Source: JBFMAP01 sp964632135 (GTDB lineage: Archaea > Micrarchaeota > Micrarchaeia > Burarchaeales > JBFMAP01). From it: a stretch of 15,267 nt of DNA. Below the pieces are notes generated by a model. The model was not told the DNA's origin. It made no database searches and saw only the letters and a program-made list of their open reading frames with translations. The position numbers and the translations under genes are program-made. Of this stretch, positions 1-7,251 are shown one piece after another; the stretch's first letter is position 1; every line of letters begins with the position of its first letter. The stretch spans positions 1-15,267 of the forward strand of contig CAZWEI010000031.1 in NCBI GenBank assembly GCA_964632135.1, given 5' to 3'.

Positions 1-279
1 GAGCGCGTTCAGTATCACTATTGCGATTATCGCGGCGCTGTCAATAACCTCGCCGAGAAAAGCGGAAACGAGCGCGGCGATGATTAGGATGATGATGAGA
101 AAACTCTTGAACTGGCGCAGAAACATTGAGAGAGGTGATTCGCGTTTTTTCTCAACGAGCTCGTTGTACCCGTGCTCGTTCAGCCGCGCGAGCGCCTCGC
201 GCTCGGTAAGCCCGTTCTTGCTCGCGCGCAGTAATTCGAACGCGCGCTCCGCGCTCATACGATACCAGGCGTCAGCCAT
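1..279 (-). CDS. Cation-transporting P-type ATPase, N-terminal fragment (cut by window edge)
   Basis: Reading the minus strand from the ATG at 279-277 gives 93 residues with no stop before the window edge. The start of the protein (MADAWYRMSAERAFELLRAS, then K-N-G-L-T-E-R-E-A-L-A-R-L-N-E-H-G-Y-N-E-L) matches the cation-ATPase N-terminal domain of the type II P-type family (Ca2+, Na+/K+ and H+ pumps). In that family this domain precedes the first two TM helices. Here two hydrophobic stretches follow, about residues 58-74 (FLIIILIIAALVSAFLG) and 78-93, fitting M1 and the start of M2. The phosphorylation motif DKTGT would lie outside the window, so the transported ion cannot be told. The start is supported by a GTGAT Shine-Dalgarno (complement of 284-288) four bases upstream. 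The gene diverges from the RCK/channel pair, so both flanks of this promoter concern ion transport. Confidence 0.88.
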   Translation of the reverse strand, partial: MADAWYRMSAERAFELLRASKNGLTEREALARLNEHGYNELVEKKRESPLSMFLRQFKSFLIIILIIAALVSAFLGEVIDSAAIIAIVILNAL

Positions 280-321
280 AAAAATCACGCACGGAATCAC
301 ATACGCATACGAAAGTTCATA

Positions 322-357
322 TTGATATACTATATATTAATATACCACATTTTAAAC
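322..357. promoter_or_regulatory. A+T-rich divergent promoter region between P-type ATPase and RCK genes
   Basis: This is the most A+T-rich stretch of the 109-bp gap. It holds overlapping TATA-like runs readable on both strands (ATATACTATATATTAATATA around 326-345, and TTTTAAAC at 350-357). On the plus strand TTTTAAAC lies about 32-39 bases before the ATG at 389. On the minus strand the TATATTAATATA run lies about 50-65 bases before the ATPase start. Archaeal box A elements are of this type. Transcription starts are inferred, not seen. Confidence 0.5.
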
Positions 358-388
358 AAAACACATTAACAATAAAGCGTGTGATTCA

Positions 389-856
389 ATGGCGAAAATG
401 GAAAAAATAGAGGGGCTTTCCGGCCACGTTATCGTGTGCGGTTGCGGCCGCGTGGGCGGGAAGGTGTGCGAGATTCTCGAGAAAAACAAACTCCAGTACG
501 TGGTTATGGAGAGGGACAAGAGAGTCGTCGGGAGCCTTGCTGCGCGCGGGGCGAACGTGATTGAGGGCGACGCCACCATGTCGCTCAATCTCAGGCTCGC
601 GGGCATAGCGAAGGCGAAAAGCCTTGTGGCGGCGCTCGACAGCGACGCGAACAATTTGTTCGTTCTTCTCACTGCAAGGGAGCTCAACAAAAACCTGAGG
701 ATTGCCGCGCGGGCGTTTTCAGAGGACGCGGTGAGCAAGATGCACCGCGCTGGCGCGTCGGTGGTCGTTCTTCCTGAAGTGATGGGCGGGCTGAGGCTCG
801 GGCACGAGTTGGTGAGAAGGAAGCGGGAGTTTGACGTCGGAAAAGTTGGCGAGTGA
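389..856 (+). CDS. Stand-alone RCK/TrkA-N domain protein (regulator of K+ conductance)
   Basis: A 155-residue protein that is almost entirely one RCK N-terminal Rossmann domain. VIVCGCGRVGG (residues 14-24) carries the GxGxxG nucleotide loop at 18-23, and an acidic residue ends the second strand (VVMERDKR). Further conserved blocks are IEGDA, ALDSDANN, LTARELN, AARAFSED and VLPEV. RCK domains form rings that gate K+ channels or Trk/Ktr transporters on binding NAD(H), ATP or Ca2+. No TrkA-C domain and no membrane segment are present. The start ATG follows GTGAT at 381-385; Met4 (398) is an alternative. The stop is followed after four bases by the channel gene, so the two are surely co-transcribed. 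A hand alignment with the RCK domain of that neighbour gives roughly 55% identity over about 135 residues, which indicates a local duplication. It probably supplies free RCK subunits to the channel's gating ring. Confidence 0.88.
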   Translation: MAKMEKIEGLSGHVIVCGCGRVGGKVCEILEKNKLQYVVMERDKRVVGSLAARGANVIEGDATMSLNLRLAGIAKAKSLVAALDSDANNLFVLLTARELNKNLRIAARAFSEDAVSKMHRAGASVVVLPEVMGGLRLGHELVRRKREFDVGKVGE

Positions 857-860
857 TTGG

Positions 861-1589
861 ATGTTGAAGCGCGCTGGGAAATTCAGACTGGAGGTAATCC
901 TCCTGTTCGTGCTCGTCACAATAATGCTAATTTCCATTGGCGCGCTCGTGATTGTTGAAAAAATCGATTTGGAAACCTCCGTTTACTGGACGATGATGTC
1001 CCTGCTCAACACGCCCGGGTTCATAGAACTTCCTGGATTCTACAAACGCACGAGCGTGCACGTGCTCACTGTAATCAACGGCGTGGGGTACATGCTGATA
1101 GTTTCATTCCTGATTGCGAACTTTGTCGAGCTCATCGCGCGCGTGGATATGAAGCACCACAGAATAAAGAGAAAAATAGAAAACATAAGCAACCACCTCG
1201 TTGTGTGCGGGTACGGGCACGTTGGGAGCAAGGTGTGCGAGGTGCTTGAAAACAATAACATCCATTTTGTCGTTGTTGACAAGGACAAGCGCACGCTGGA
1301 GGATCTGAGGGAAAGGGAGGTCCCGCATATCGAGGGCGACGCGATGAGCCCGAAAATCCTCGAAGCAGCGCGCATAAGAAAGGCGAGGGGTCTCGTGGTC
1401 GCGCTTGACAGCGACGCGAACGACATACTGGCGATGCTCACCGCGAGGGAGCTGAATCCGAATCTCCTTATTGCCGCGCGCGCATTCTCCGAGGACAGTG
1501 TGGACAAGTTGAGGGAGGCTGGCGCTGAGATAATCGTGCTGCCCGAAGTCCTTGGCGGGATAGAACTCGGAAAGGAATTGCTAAGATAA
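861..1589 (+). CDS. Two-TM ion channel-like protein with C-terminal RCK domain, unusual filter
   Basis: A 242-residue protein with the MthK-type layout: TM1 (about residues 11-33), a pore-helix-like stretch (YWTMMSLLN, 42-50), TM2 (about 66-92), a basic linker (KHHRIKRK, 98-105) and an RCK domain from about 111 (VVCGYGHVG with GxGxxG, then IEGDA, ALDSDAND, AARAFSED, VLPEVLGG). In K+ channels the pore helix is followed by TVGYGD. Here the aligned residues are TPGFIE (51-56), so the second glycine and the tyrosine are lost and K+ selectivity is doubtful. The start chosen is the ATG at 861, preceded by GTGAT at 853-857 that overlaps the stop of the upstream RCK gene. An in-frame TTG at 831 would add ten residues but lies inside the previous gene and lacks a ribosome site. 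Met97, just before the RCK domain, resembles the internal start known in MthK. Function as a ligand-gated cation channel is inferred. Confidence 0.82.
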   Translation: MLKRAGKFRLEVILLFVLVTIMLISIGALVIVEKIDLETSVYWTMMSLLNTPGFIELPGFYKRTSVHVLTVINGVGYMLIVSFLIANFVELIARVDMKHHRIKRKIENISNHLVVCGYGHVGSKVCEVLENNNIHFVVVDKDKRTLEDLREREVPHIEGDAMSPKILEAARIRKARGLVVALDSDANDILAMLTARELNPNLLIAARAFSEDSVDKLREAGAEIIVLPEVLGGIELGKELLR

Positions 1590-1590
1590 G

Positions 1591-1600
1591 GATTATATAC
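1591..1600 (+). promoter_or_regulatory. TATA-like box ahead of the giant membrane protein
   Basis: GATTATATAC directly follows the channel gene stop. With the usual archaeal spacing of about 25 bases a transcript would begin near 1620-1625. That would put the ATG at 1606 upstream of the transcript and favour the ATG at 1630 (residue 9 of the longer reading) as the start from this promoter. Read-through from the channel operon could still use 1606. Confidence 0.4.
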
Positions 1601-1605
1601 CCGAG

Positions 1606-4600
1606 ATGAGAAAGGATCTCGGGAAGTATATGCGAGGATATTCAAGGCGATCAATCCTCGTCCTGTTGGTGCTGTTCCTAGTGTCTGCGCTGTCCGCGCC
1701 TGCATTCGCGGAGCAGTGCGCGCCCTGCAACGAGACCACGCTCTATCTCTGGACGCAGGAAAACACGACGTACGCAACGCTTTTCTACCGCGCGGTGATA
1801 GTGAGGGGCGACCCCGGCCTTGAGGGGATCACATACACCACGCCGGTTGATTTCGAGCTCACTCCGTTTCCTTACCAGCCCCTCAACTTCACGTTCAACT
1901 ACAGCGGGGCCAGCGAGCCGATACCAGGCTGCAGCCCGAACTTCACGAACGCCAGCGGGATCGCGACCTGCACGATTCCGGAATCAATGAGAAACCGCGT
2001 TGCGGGCTGCGTGTTCGTAACGGTCGAGTACAACCCCACGGACCCGAAGACCATGAGCACCGCCGCTACCACGCAGTTTTGCAGGGGCTTCGTGCCCATC
2101 AATTTTGGCAACGCGTGGGCATGCCTTCCGTTCTTCATAATACTCGGGCTTCTCGCCGCCTCGATGTACGCGATGGGCCACAGCCCTGTAACCGGGTTCG
2201 ACATATTCAGCCCGAAGCTTCCTGTGGCGAAGAAGCACGGGTTCAAGGGCGAGGACAGGAGGACGGCGTGGATGGCGATGCAGGTCGCGTACAGGAGAAA
2301 CCAGGCGCTCGCCGAGAGGTTGCTGAGGGAAAGCGGGAAGAAGATAGTGCAGAAGATGAAGGCAGAGGGCATTTTGACTGCAGAGGAAGCGATTCGTCTG
2401 AAAAGAGCGAGCATGAGCGACATAGAGGCTGTCGCGCTCAAGAACCGCGCGATACCGAAGAAACTCGAGGAGATGACCGCGGACGAGCTCAGGAAAACGC
2501 TGAAGAGCCTGGAGGTCCGGAGGCTCGAGAGGCCGATACCGATACTGGACGAGCGAAACCGCACGAGGCTTCTCAGCATACTCAGGAAGGAACTGCGCGC
2601 GCGGTACCAGGAGCACTTTGAATTCCAGTTTCTGCGCGACAGGGCGTTCTCCGCGAACAAGCAGGGTTATGAGAAATATTTCAACACGATGGAGCACAGC
2701 CTCGGGATGCTCGAGGCGAACAGGGCCGCGATGAAGAGGCTCGCGAACGCGTATGGCGAGACCGACATCGCGAAACTCGTCGGGAGGGTCCCGCTTGTGG
2801 GGGGCGTGCTCGGCGGCGCGCTCGGGAAACCGCTCGGGTGGATGTACAAGTACGAGCAGCCTTTCCGCATTCCAAAGTTCATACAGACCAACGTGGGGAT
2901 GATTTTCACCGAGAGAACGAGAAATCTCACGCAGGCGGGGAAACTCGTCTGGGGCGCGGCAAAGGCCGCGGTTAGGGAGCCGACTGTCGGGCTCGTGCAG
3001 CTCGTGGAGGAGAGAAGAAAGGGGAAACTCGGCCCGAGGATGGAGAAGTTCGCGAAATTCGTGAAGAAAAAATCCGGCGACACGTACAATCTAGGGCCGC
3101 TCGTGCCGAAGTTCGACGAGGAGGCGAAAAGGCTCGCGGATTCTGAGCCGAGCATCATCTGGGGCAAGCGCGGCCCGAAAAGCCACTTCGACACCGAGGA
3201 GGACGCGCGCAAGGGAGTCATAAACCTGCGGAGGGAGTTCAACAATAGGGAGGAGGAAATAGGAATCATAGATAAAATACGGAGAAAGGCAAGCGGACAG
3301 AACGCCGATGAAGAGATTAAGAATTTGGGGGAGCTGCTTAGAAAGGCGAAGGAACGGAATGCTGTTGAAGAAATTAAGAAGTTGGAGGGGGCATTAAAAA
3401 AAGCAAGGGATGGCGCTGAAGAAATTAAGAGGTTGGAGGGACTACTGAAAAAGGCGAAGGAACGGAATGCTGTTGAAGAAATTAAAAAATTGGAGGAGAT
3501 GTTGGGAGGGGCGAGGGATAAATTCGCCAATGAAGCAGTTGTGAATTTCTTCTCTTTCTCTCTAGGCGACGTCAGGGACCCGAGCTGGAGGTTCGGGCAG
3601 TTCACGCAGAACCTTCCAGCAACCGAGAAGGAATACTGGCTGATGGCTCTCGGCGTTCTCGTGTCGCGCTCTCAGACAGGCGAGGGAAAAAGGGAAACCG
3701 GCGAGTCGAAGATGTGGGTGGCGATAGAGAAACAACTTCACCGCGGCCTTCCGCTCACCCCGCTCCAGCTGGCAATGCTGAAAGAGATTCTTGAGAAGGT
3801 TCTCCTCACAGCGGAAAGGGACAAGATGAACGCGGAGCTCGAGATAGGGGCGTGGAAAAAAATACACGGGCGGCTGCGCGAGAAATACGGGGTGGATGTG
3901 AAGGCGGGCGACGCGGTAACGCTCGAATTGATGAGGCGCGCTGACGCCGATTTCCTGAGCCCGCGCGAGAAGACGCGCTACATCCCGAGGAACATGGACT
4001 GGATCAAAGAGATGAAGGACAACGAGATGAGCGAAGAGATGATTAGGAGGACTGTTTTTGAAAAGGGACTTGCAGGCTTCGAGGCAGCATTTGACGCTAA
4101 AACGGATATAGGCGAATTGAAGCAACTGCTCGCGAAAAACGCCCCCGGCCTTGTTGTTGAAAAGGACAAGGAAGGAAGAGTGACGAAGATATACAAGGAT
4201 ATGTTCATGGCGATGGACCACGACAAGTTCCTGACGAGGGTCGACAAGGAGAAAACGAAGAAAGGTCTTTGGAGATGGTCTAGGGTGGAAAAAGTGGGAG
4301 AGAAGGATGTCGTGAAAGGACCGTTCGAGCGCGTGCCAGGCCTTCCCTGGCTGGTCGGATTCACCGGCGAGACGCTGGAGAGGTTCATGGTGAGCGCGTT
4401 CAAGCCCACGATTCTGGAGGAGGCGACGGCTGCGTACGAGACGAGCATGACCGTGATGCATTACTCAAACCTCCTGCACAGCGCGTACTGGAGGGGCGAC
4501 TACAGCCCGCAACTCGAGAGGACGAGGAGGCTGTGGCAGGGGAAGAGGAAACACGGCTTCGAGTACACGTGGGGCGGGGAGAACTCGGAGTTTGAATTTG

Positions 4601-7140
4601 ATGAAGAAAAAAAAGTTTTCCGCGATGTTGACGACCATGAGGAGATTGCTTACACATCTTACGAGAAACGGGGAACGGACTTGATAATCGCGCACCTTCC
4701 GAACGGGAGAATGAAAATATTCAAAAAAACGTTAGGCATGTGGAACGAAATCGGCATAATGACGCTGGAGGACACTCTCAGAAAGGAAGAGGCCGCGGTC
4801 GATTGGTCTGAGGGAAGACTGAGCAGATACAAAAAAGAGAAGGCGCCGCTGGGCAGGAGGCTGGAGGAGCTTCAACTTGACGGAAAATCTCTTGGAAGCA
4901 GTGCTCTCGCGAATGCGAGCATAGACGATTTGAGGGATATATCCGTACAGAAGAAGGGTGAGATAAAGTTTTTGAGGAGTCTGATAAACCAGATGGACAC
5001 CGAGCGCGGGCGGGTTCAGCAGGATATTTTCGCAGAGGAGGGACGGTTGAGGTCGAACCTCCGCGGCGGTTATCACGGCGCGATAGAGGCGCTCGTCGCG
5101 CAGCAGGGGCACCCTGACGTCGGGCACAACGTGGGAAAGAAAGCCGGAATTTTCGGCGCGCTCGCGGGCTATACTGTGAGGGTTCCTGCCTCTTACGGAG
5201 GCCTTGCCGGAATGGGCGGCTACTACGCGCAGGGCTACAACCTCATCGGCTATCCTGTCAGCCCGCCGTCCGAGGTATTGCGCGCGAACTTTGCCATGGG
5301 TGGCCTGACCGCGAGGCTACTTTACCCCACGTGGTTGATCGGAAAATACGCCGCGAGGATGACGAGGCCGATGCTCAACTACTGGTTCGACCTGCGCACG
5401 CCCGAGGGAAAGAGCGCGAAGGAGCAGATGAGGTATTTCGACGATTACGGAGCGCCGCTCGTCGAGACTGAGGAGACGATGCGGATAAGAAGAGATATAG
5501 CAGAGTTGCGCCAGAGAAAAGACGAGGAGGCGAGAGCAGAGGAGACGGCGCTCTCGGCGAAGTTGAGGAGGATAATTGAGGAGGGAAGCACGCAGGACGA
5601 CGTGTGGCACGACAGAAAAGGAAGGGCGCGGATAATTATGAAGGAAAACGTGTTCGTGAGGACTGACGAGAACAACCTGGAAAGCTTTTTCGAAATAGAC
5701 AAGAACGGGTTGGAACATAAGGTCAGCCTGAAAAACGCGATGAGCCCTGGCGCGATTGCGAAGTTCACGGCGCAAACGGTCAGAAACTGGGTTTATCTGG
5801 GCTATGATTACAACCCGATTTTCAGGGGCGGCGGCGCTGGTTCTGCGATTGCCAATCTGGTCACGAAACCATTCTTGAAACTTGGAGTTGACATCCCGAC
5901 GAGCATGCTCGCGCCCATGTGGGCGCCTTTCGACGCGCGCCAGTACGACCTTCACGTGCCGGTGATTCCAGGCATCCCGGCAAACATGCCGTTCTTCGGG
6001 ATGTTCGGGAGCGGGTTCAGGCAGAGGGAGAGCAGGGTTCAGCTCGAGAAGGGAGGCGACGTGAGCCCTCGTGACACTGACTTCGTTGGATTGAAGCAGG
6101 GCGCGCACAGGGTCGGGCTTTCGAAAGTTTCCGGAAAAGTCGATTGGGAGAACGACGTTGGAAAAACAATGATGGAGAAGGAAATACTCAAAAGAAGAGC
6201 AAACGAGATTGATGCGGAATTGGGGAGGGCAGGCGACGAGGCAACGAGGAGAAGGCTTGAGAGGGAGAGGGACGAGGTGAACGAGCTGATCGACCATGAG
6301 ATGGACAAGAGGCTAGACCAGCTCGATACGCAGATTCTTCCTGTCGGGCCCGACAGGTCTGAGGCGCTTCGTTTCGCACCTCTGCTTGGGCCGAGCGGGA
6401 TATTCAGAACATACTACGGCGGAATCAAATGGGATCCGCAATACTGGACTGCGCTAAAGCCTTGGAGGCTTTTCTCTTTCGGAAGGCCGAGCAGGGTCAC
6501 GCAGGGAAGGTTCGGGCAGGCCGGCGTGGGCGGCGAGGCGATAGTTGACTGGGTTATGACGCCGCCTTCGGGTATGCCGATTGGCTATGTTTCTGGCAAA
6601 AAACTGATGGGCGGGATGGACTGGGGTGACGCTGGAGGATTCGACAGGGGTTACAGGAGCACGGACACGAGAAGCGACAGGGACGCGAACCTCGAGCCTT
6701 TCGCAGCGCGCTGGTACATAAACAAATACAGGGGGGACGTCACCTCGCCGGAGTACGAGAGGATGCTCGTGAATGTCAGCAAGACTTTGGTGAAGAGGGA
6801 GAAGACCGCGGGCGAGGCGCTGAGGGAAAGGGGGGATTTCCTCACGAGCCAGATTGACTTCGAGATGCAGAACCCGTCGCTTGGAGTCTGGTCTCCTGGG
6901 CTGTATCTTTATGGCGGAATAAGGAGAAGATGGAAGCAGGCGAAGAGCGAGGAGAAGCCGGGCGAGAGGAACATCGGCAACCGTCTGCTCAGCGCGACCC
7001 CGGTGATAGGCCAGCAGTACATCAACATCAGGGCTGCGCGCGCAGCAGGCGCAAAGGCGTGCCAGCAGTGCAATGGCACGGGGAAGGTAGCCTACGGAAT
7101 GCCGTGCCCGCATTGCCTCGGCAAAAAATTCGTACAATAA
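1606..7140 (+). CDS. Giant (1844-aa) exported/membrane protein of unknown function with coiled-coil repeat and C-terminal zinc ribbon
   Basis: I do not recognise this protein. Seen in order: a signal peptide whose hydrophobic core SILVLLVLFLVSALSA ends at a typical AFA/EQ cleavage site (about residue 35); an exported domain to about residue 165 with several cysteines and N-x-S/T sequons (NETT, NTTY, NFT, NYS, NAS); one clear TM helix at 171-190 (ACLPFFIILGLLAASMYAMG); then a highly charged, mainly helical region of some 1600 residues, probably cytoplasmic, with Gly-rich weakly hydrophobic patches near 390-410 and 1185-1250. A four-unit coiled-coil repeat lies at 566-639. The C-terminus has CQQC (1819-1822) and CPHC (1834-1837) around a GTG turn, a DnaJ-like zinc ribbon. 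The start is uncertain: ATG 1606, or ATG 1630 giving a shorter signal peptide that fits the TATA box better. The next gene encodes an exported M23 lipoprotein. A structural or secretion role is conjecture. Confidence 0.85.
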   Translation: MRKDLGKYMRGYSRRSILVLLVLFLVSALSAPAFAEQCAPCNETTLYLWTQENTTYATLFYRAVIVRGDPGLEGITYTTPVDFELTPFPYQPLNFTFNYSGASEPIPGCSPNFTNASGIATCTIPESMRNRVAGCVFVTVEYNPTDPKTMSTAATTQFCRGFVPINFGNAWACLPFFIILGLLAASMYAMGHSPVTGFDIFSPKLPVAKKHGFKGEDRRTAWMAMQVAYRRNQALAERLLRESGKKIVQKMKAEGILTAEEAIRLKRASMSDIEAVALKNRAIPKKLEEMTADELRKTLKSLEVRRLERPIPILDERNRTRLLSILRKELRARYQEHFEFQFLRDRAFSANKQGYEKYFNTMEHSLGMLEANRAAMKRLANAYGETDIAKLVGRVPLVGGVLGGALGKPLGWMYKYEQPFRIPKFIQTNVGMIFTERTRNLTQAGKLVWGAAKAAVREPTVGLVQLVEERRKGKLGPRMEKFAKFVKKKSGDTYNLGPLVPKFDEEAKRLADSEPSIIWGKRGPKSHFDTEEDARKGVINLRREFNNREEEIGIIDKIRRKASGQNADEEIKNLGELLRKAKERNAVEEIKKLEGALKKARDGAEEIKRLEGLLKKAKERNAVEEIKKLEEMLGGARDKFANEAVVNFFSFSLGDVRDPSWRFGQFTQNLPATEKEYWLMALGVLVSRSQTGEGKRETGESKMWVAIEKQLHRGLPLTPLQLAMLKEILEKVLLTAERDKMNAELEIGAWKKIHGRLREKYGVDVKAGDAVTLELMRRADADFLSPREKTRYIPRNMDWIKEMKDNEMSEEMIRRTVFEKGLAGFEAAFDAKTDIGELKQLLAKNAPGLVVEKDKEGRVTKIYKDMFMAMDHDKFLTRVDKEKTKKGLWRWSRVEKVGEKDVVKGPFERVPGLPWLVGFTGETLERFMVSAFKPTILEEATAAYETSMTVMHYSNLLHSAYWRGDYSPQLERTRRLWQGKRKHGFEYTWGGENSEFEFDEEKKVFRDVDDHEEIAYTSYEKRGTDLIIAHLPNGRMKIFKKTLGMWNEIGIMTLEDTLRKEEAAVDWSEGRLSRYKKEKAPLGRRLEELQLDGKSLGSSALANASIDDLRDISVQKKGEIKFLRSLINQMDTERGRVQQDIFAEEGRLRSNLRGGYHGAIEALVAQQGHPDVGHNVGKKAGIFGALAGYTVRVPASYGGLAGMGGYYAQGYNLIGYPVSPPSEVLRANFAMGGLTARLLYPTWLIGKYAARMTRPMLNYWFDLRTPEGKSAKEQMRYFDDYGAPLVETEETMRIRRDIAELRQRKDEEARAEETALSAKLRRIIEEGSTQDDVWHDRKGRARIIMKENVFVRTDENNLESFFEIDKNGLEHKVSLKNAMSPGAIAKFTAQTVRNWVYLGYDYNPIFRGGGAGSAIANLVTKPFLKLGVDIPTSMLAPMWAPFDARQYDLHVPVIPGIPANMPFFGMFGSGFRQRESRVQLEKGGDVSPRDTDFVGLKQGAHRVGLSKVSGKVDWENDVGKTMMEKEILKRRANEIDAELGRAGDEATRRRLERERDEVNELIDHEMDKRLDQLDTQILPVGPDRSEALRFAPLLGPSGIFRTYYGGIKWDPQYWTALKPWRLFSFGRPSRVTQGRFGQAGVGGEAIVDWVMTPPSGMPIGYVSGKKLMGGMDWGDAGGFDRGYRSTDTRSDRDANLEPFAARWYINKYRGDVTSPEYERMLVNVSKTLVKREKTAGEALRERGDFLTSQIDFEMQNPSLGVWSPGLYLYGGIRRRWKQAKSEEKPGERNIGNRLLSATPVIGQQYINIRAARAAGAKACQQCNGTGKVAYGMPCPHCLGKKFVQ
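3301..3522 (+). repeat. Intragenic tandem coiled-coil repeat, 4 units of 17-19 codons
   Basis: Codons 566-639 of the giant gene encode four degenerate copies of the pattern NAVEEIKKLEGxLKKAKER (19, 19, 17 and 19 residues). At DNA level one stretch beginning AAAGGCGAAGGAACGGAATG occurs at 3342 and again at 3450, a 108-base (36-codon) period, and stays nearly identical for over 35 bases. By hand count the block 3241-3540 has about 44% G+C, against roughly 55-62% in the flanking lines. This points to a recently expanded or inserted segment. Confidence 0.85.
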
Positions 7141-7165
7141 CAAGAACGAGATAATCGTTATTACT

Positions 7166-7195
7166 CGCGCGAAACGTCGCTCGAGTTCTCGCGCG
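7166..7195 (+). other. Strong stem-loop between giant gene and M23 gene
   Basis: CGCGCGAAAC (7166-7175) pairs with GTTCTCGCGCG (7185-7195) over ten base pairs with a single bulged C, around a nine-base loop. It starts 25 bases after the giant gene stop and ends 25 bases before the TATA box of the next gene. No T-run follows, so it is not a typical terminator. It may mark or protect the mRNA 3' end. Confidence 0.45.
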
Positions 7196-7220
7196 CCCCG
7201 TCCGTGACCGTGACCACAAG

Positions 7221-7229
7221 ATTTATTAG
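7221..7229 (+). promoter_or_regulatory. TATA box of the M23 lipoprotein gene (possibly leaderless)
   Basis: ATTTATTAG lies 23-31 bases before the ATG at 7252 (29-37 before the ATG at 7258). With normal archaeal spacing, transcription would begin at or just before the start codon. No clear Shine-Dalgarno is present (AATGATTACTG precedes the ATG), which fits a leaderless mRNA. Confidence 0.45.
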
Positions 7230-7251
7230 CATCCCGCGGAAATGATTACTG

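Noticed and set aside
2079..2621. Plus-strand frame of 180 codons overlapping the giant gene
   Set aside because: The translation is a low-complexity Arg/Glu/Gly sequence typical of an out-of-frame reading of helical coding DNA.
3301..3522. Direct repeats as a possible CRISPR array
   Set aside because: Units are in frame, degenerate and contiguous without unique spacers, and encode a heptad-like coiled coil.
5317..6297. Minus-strand open frame of 326 codons within the giant gene
   Set aside because: It is a shadow of the giant gene; the product is rich in Arg, His and Pro with no recognisable motif and no ribosome site.
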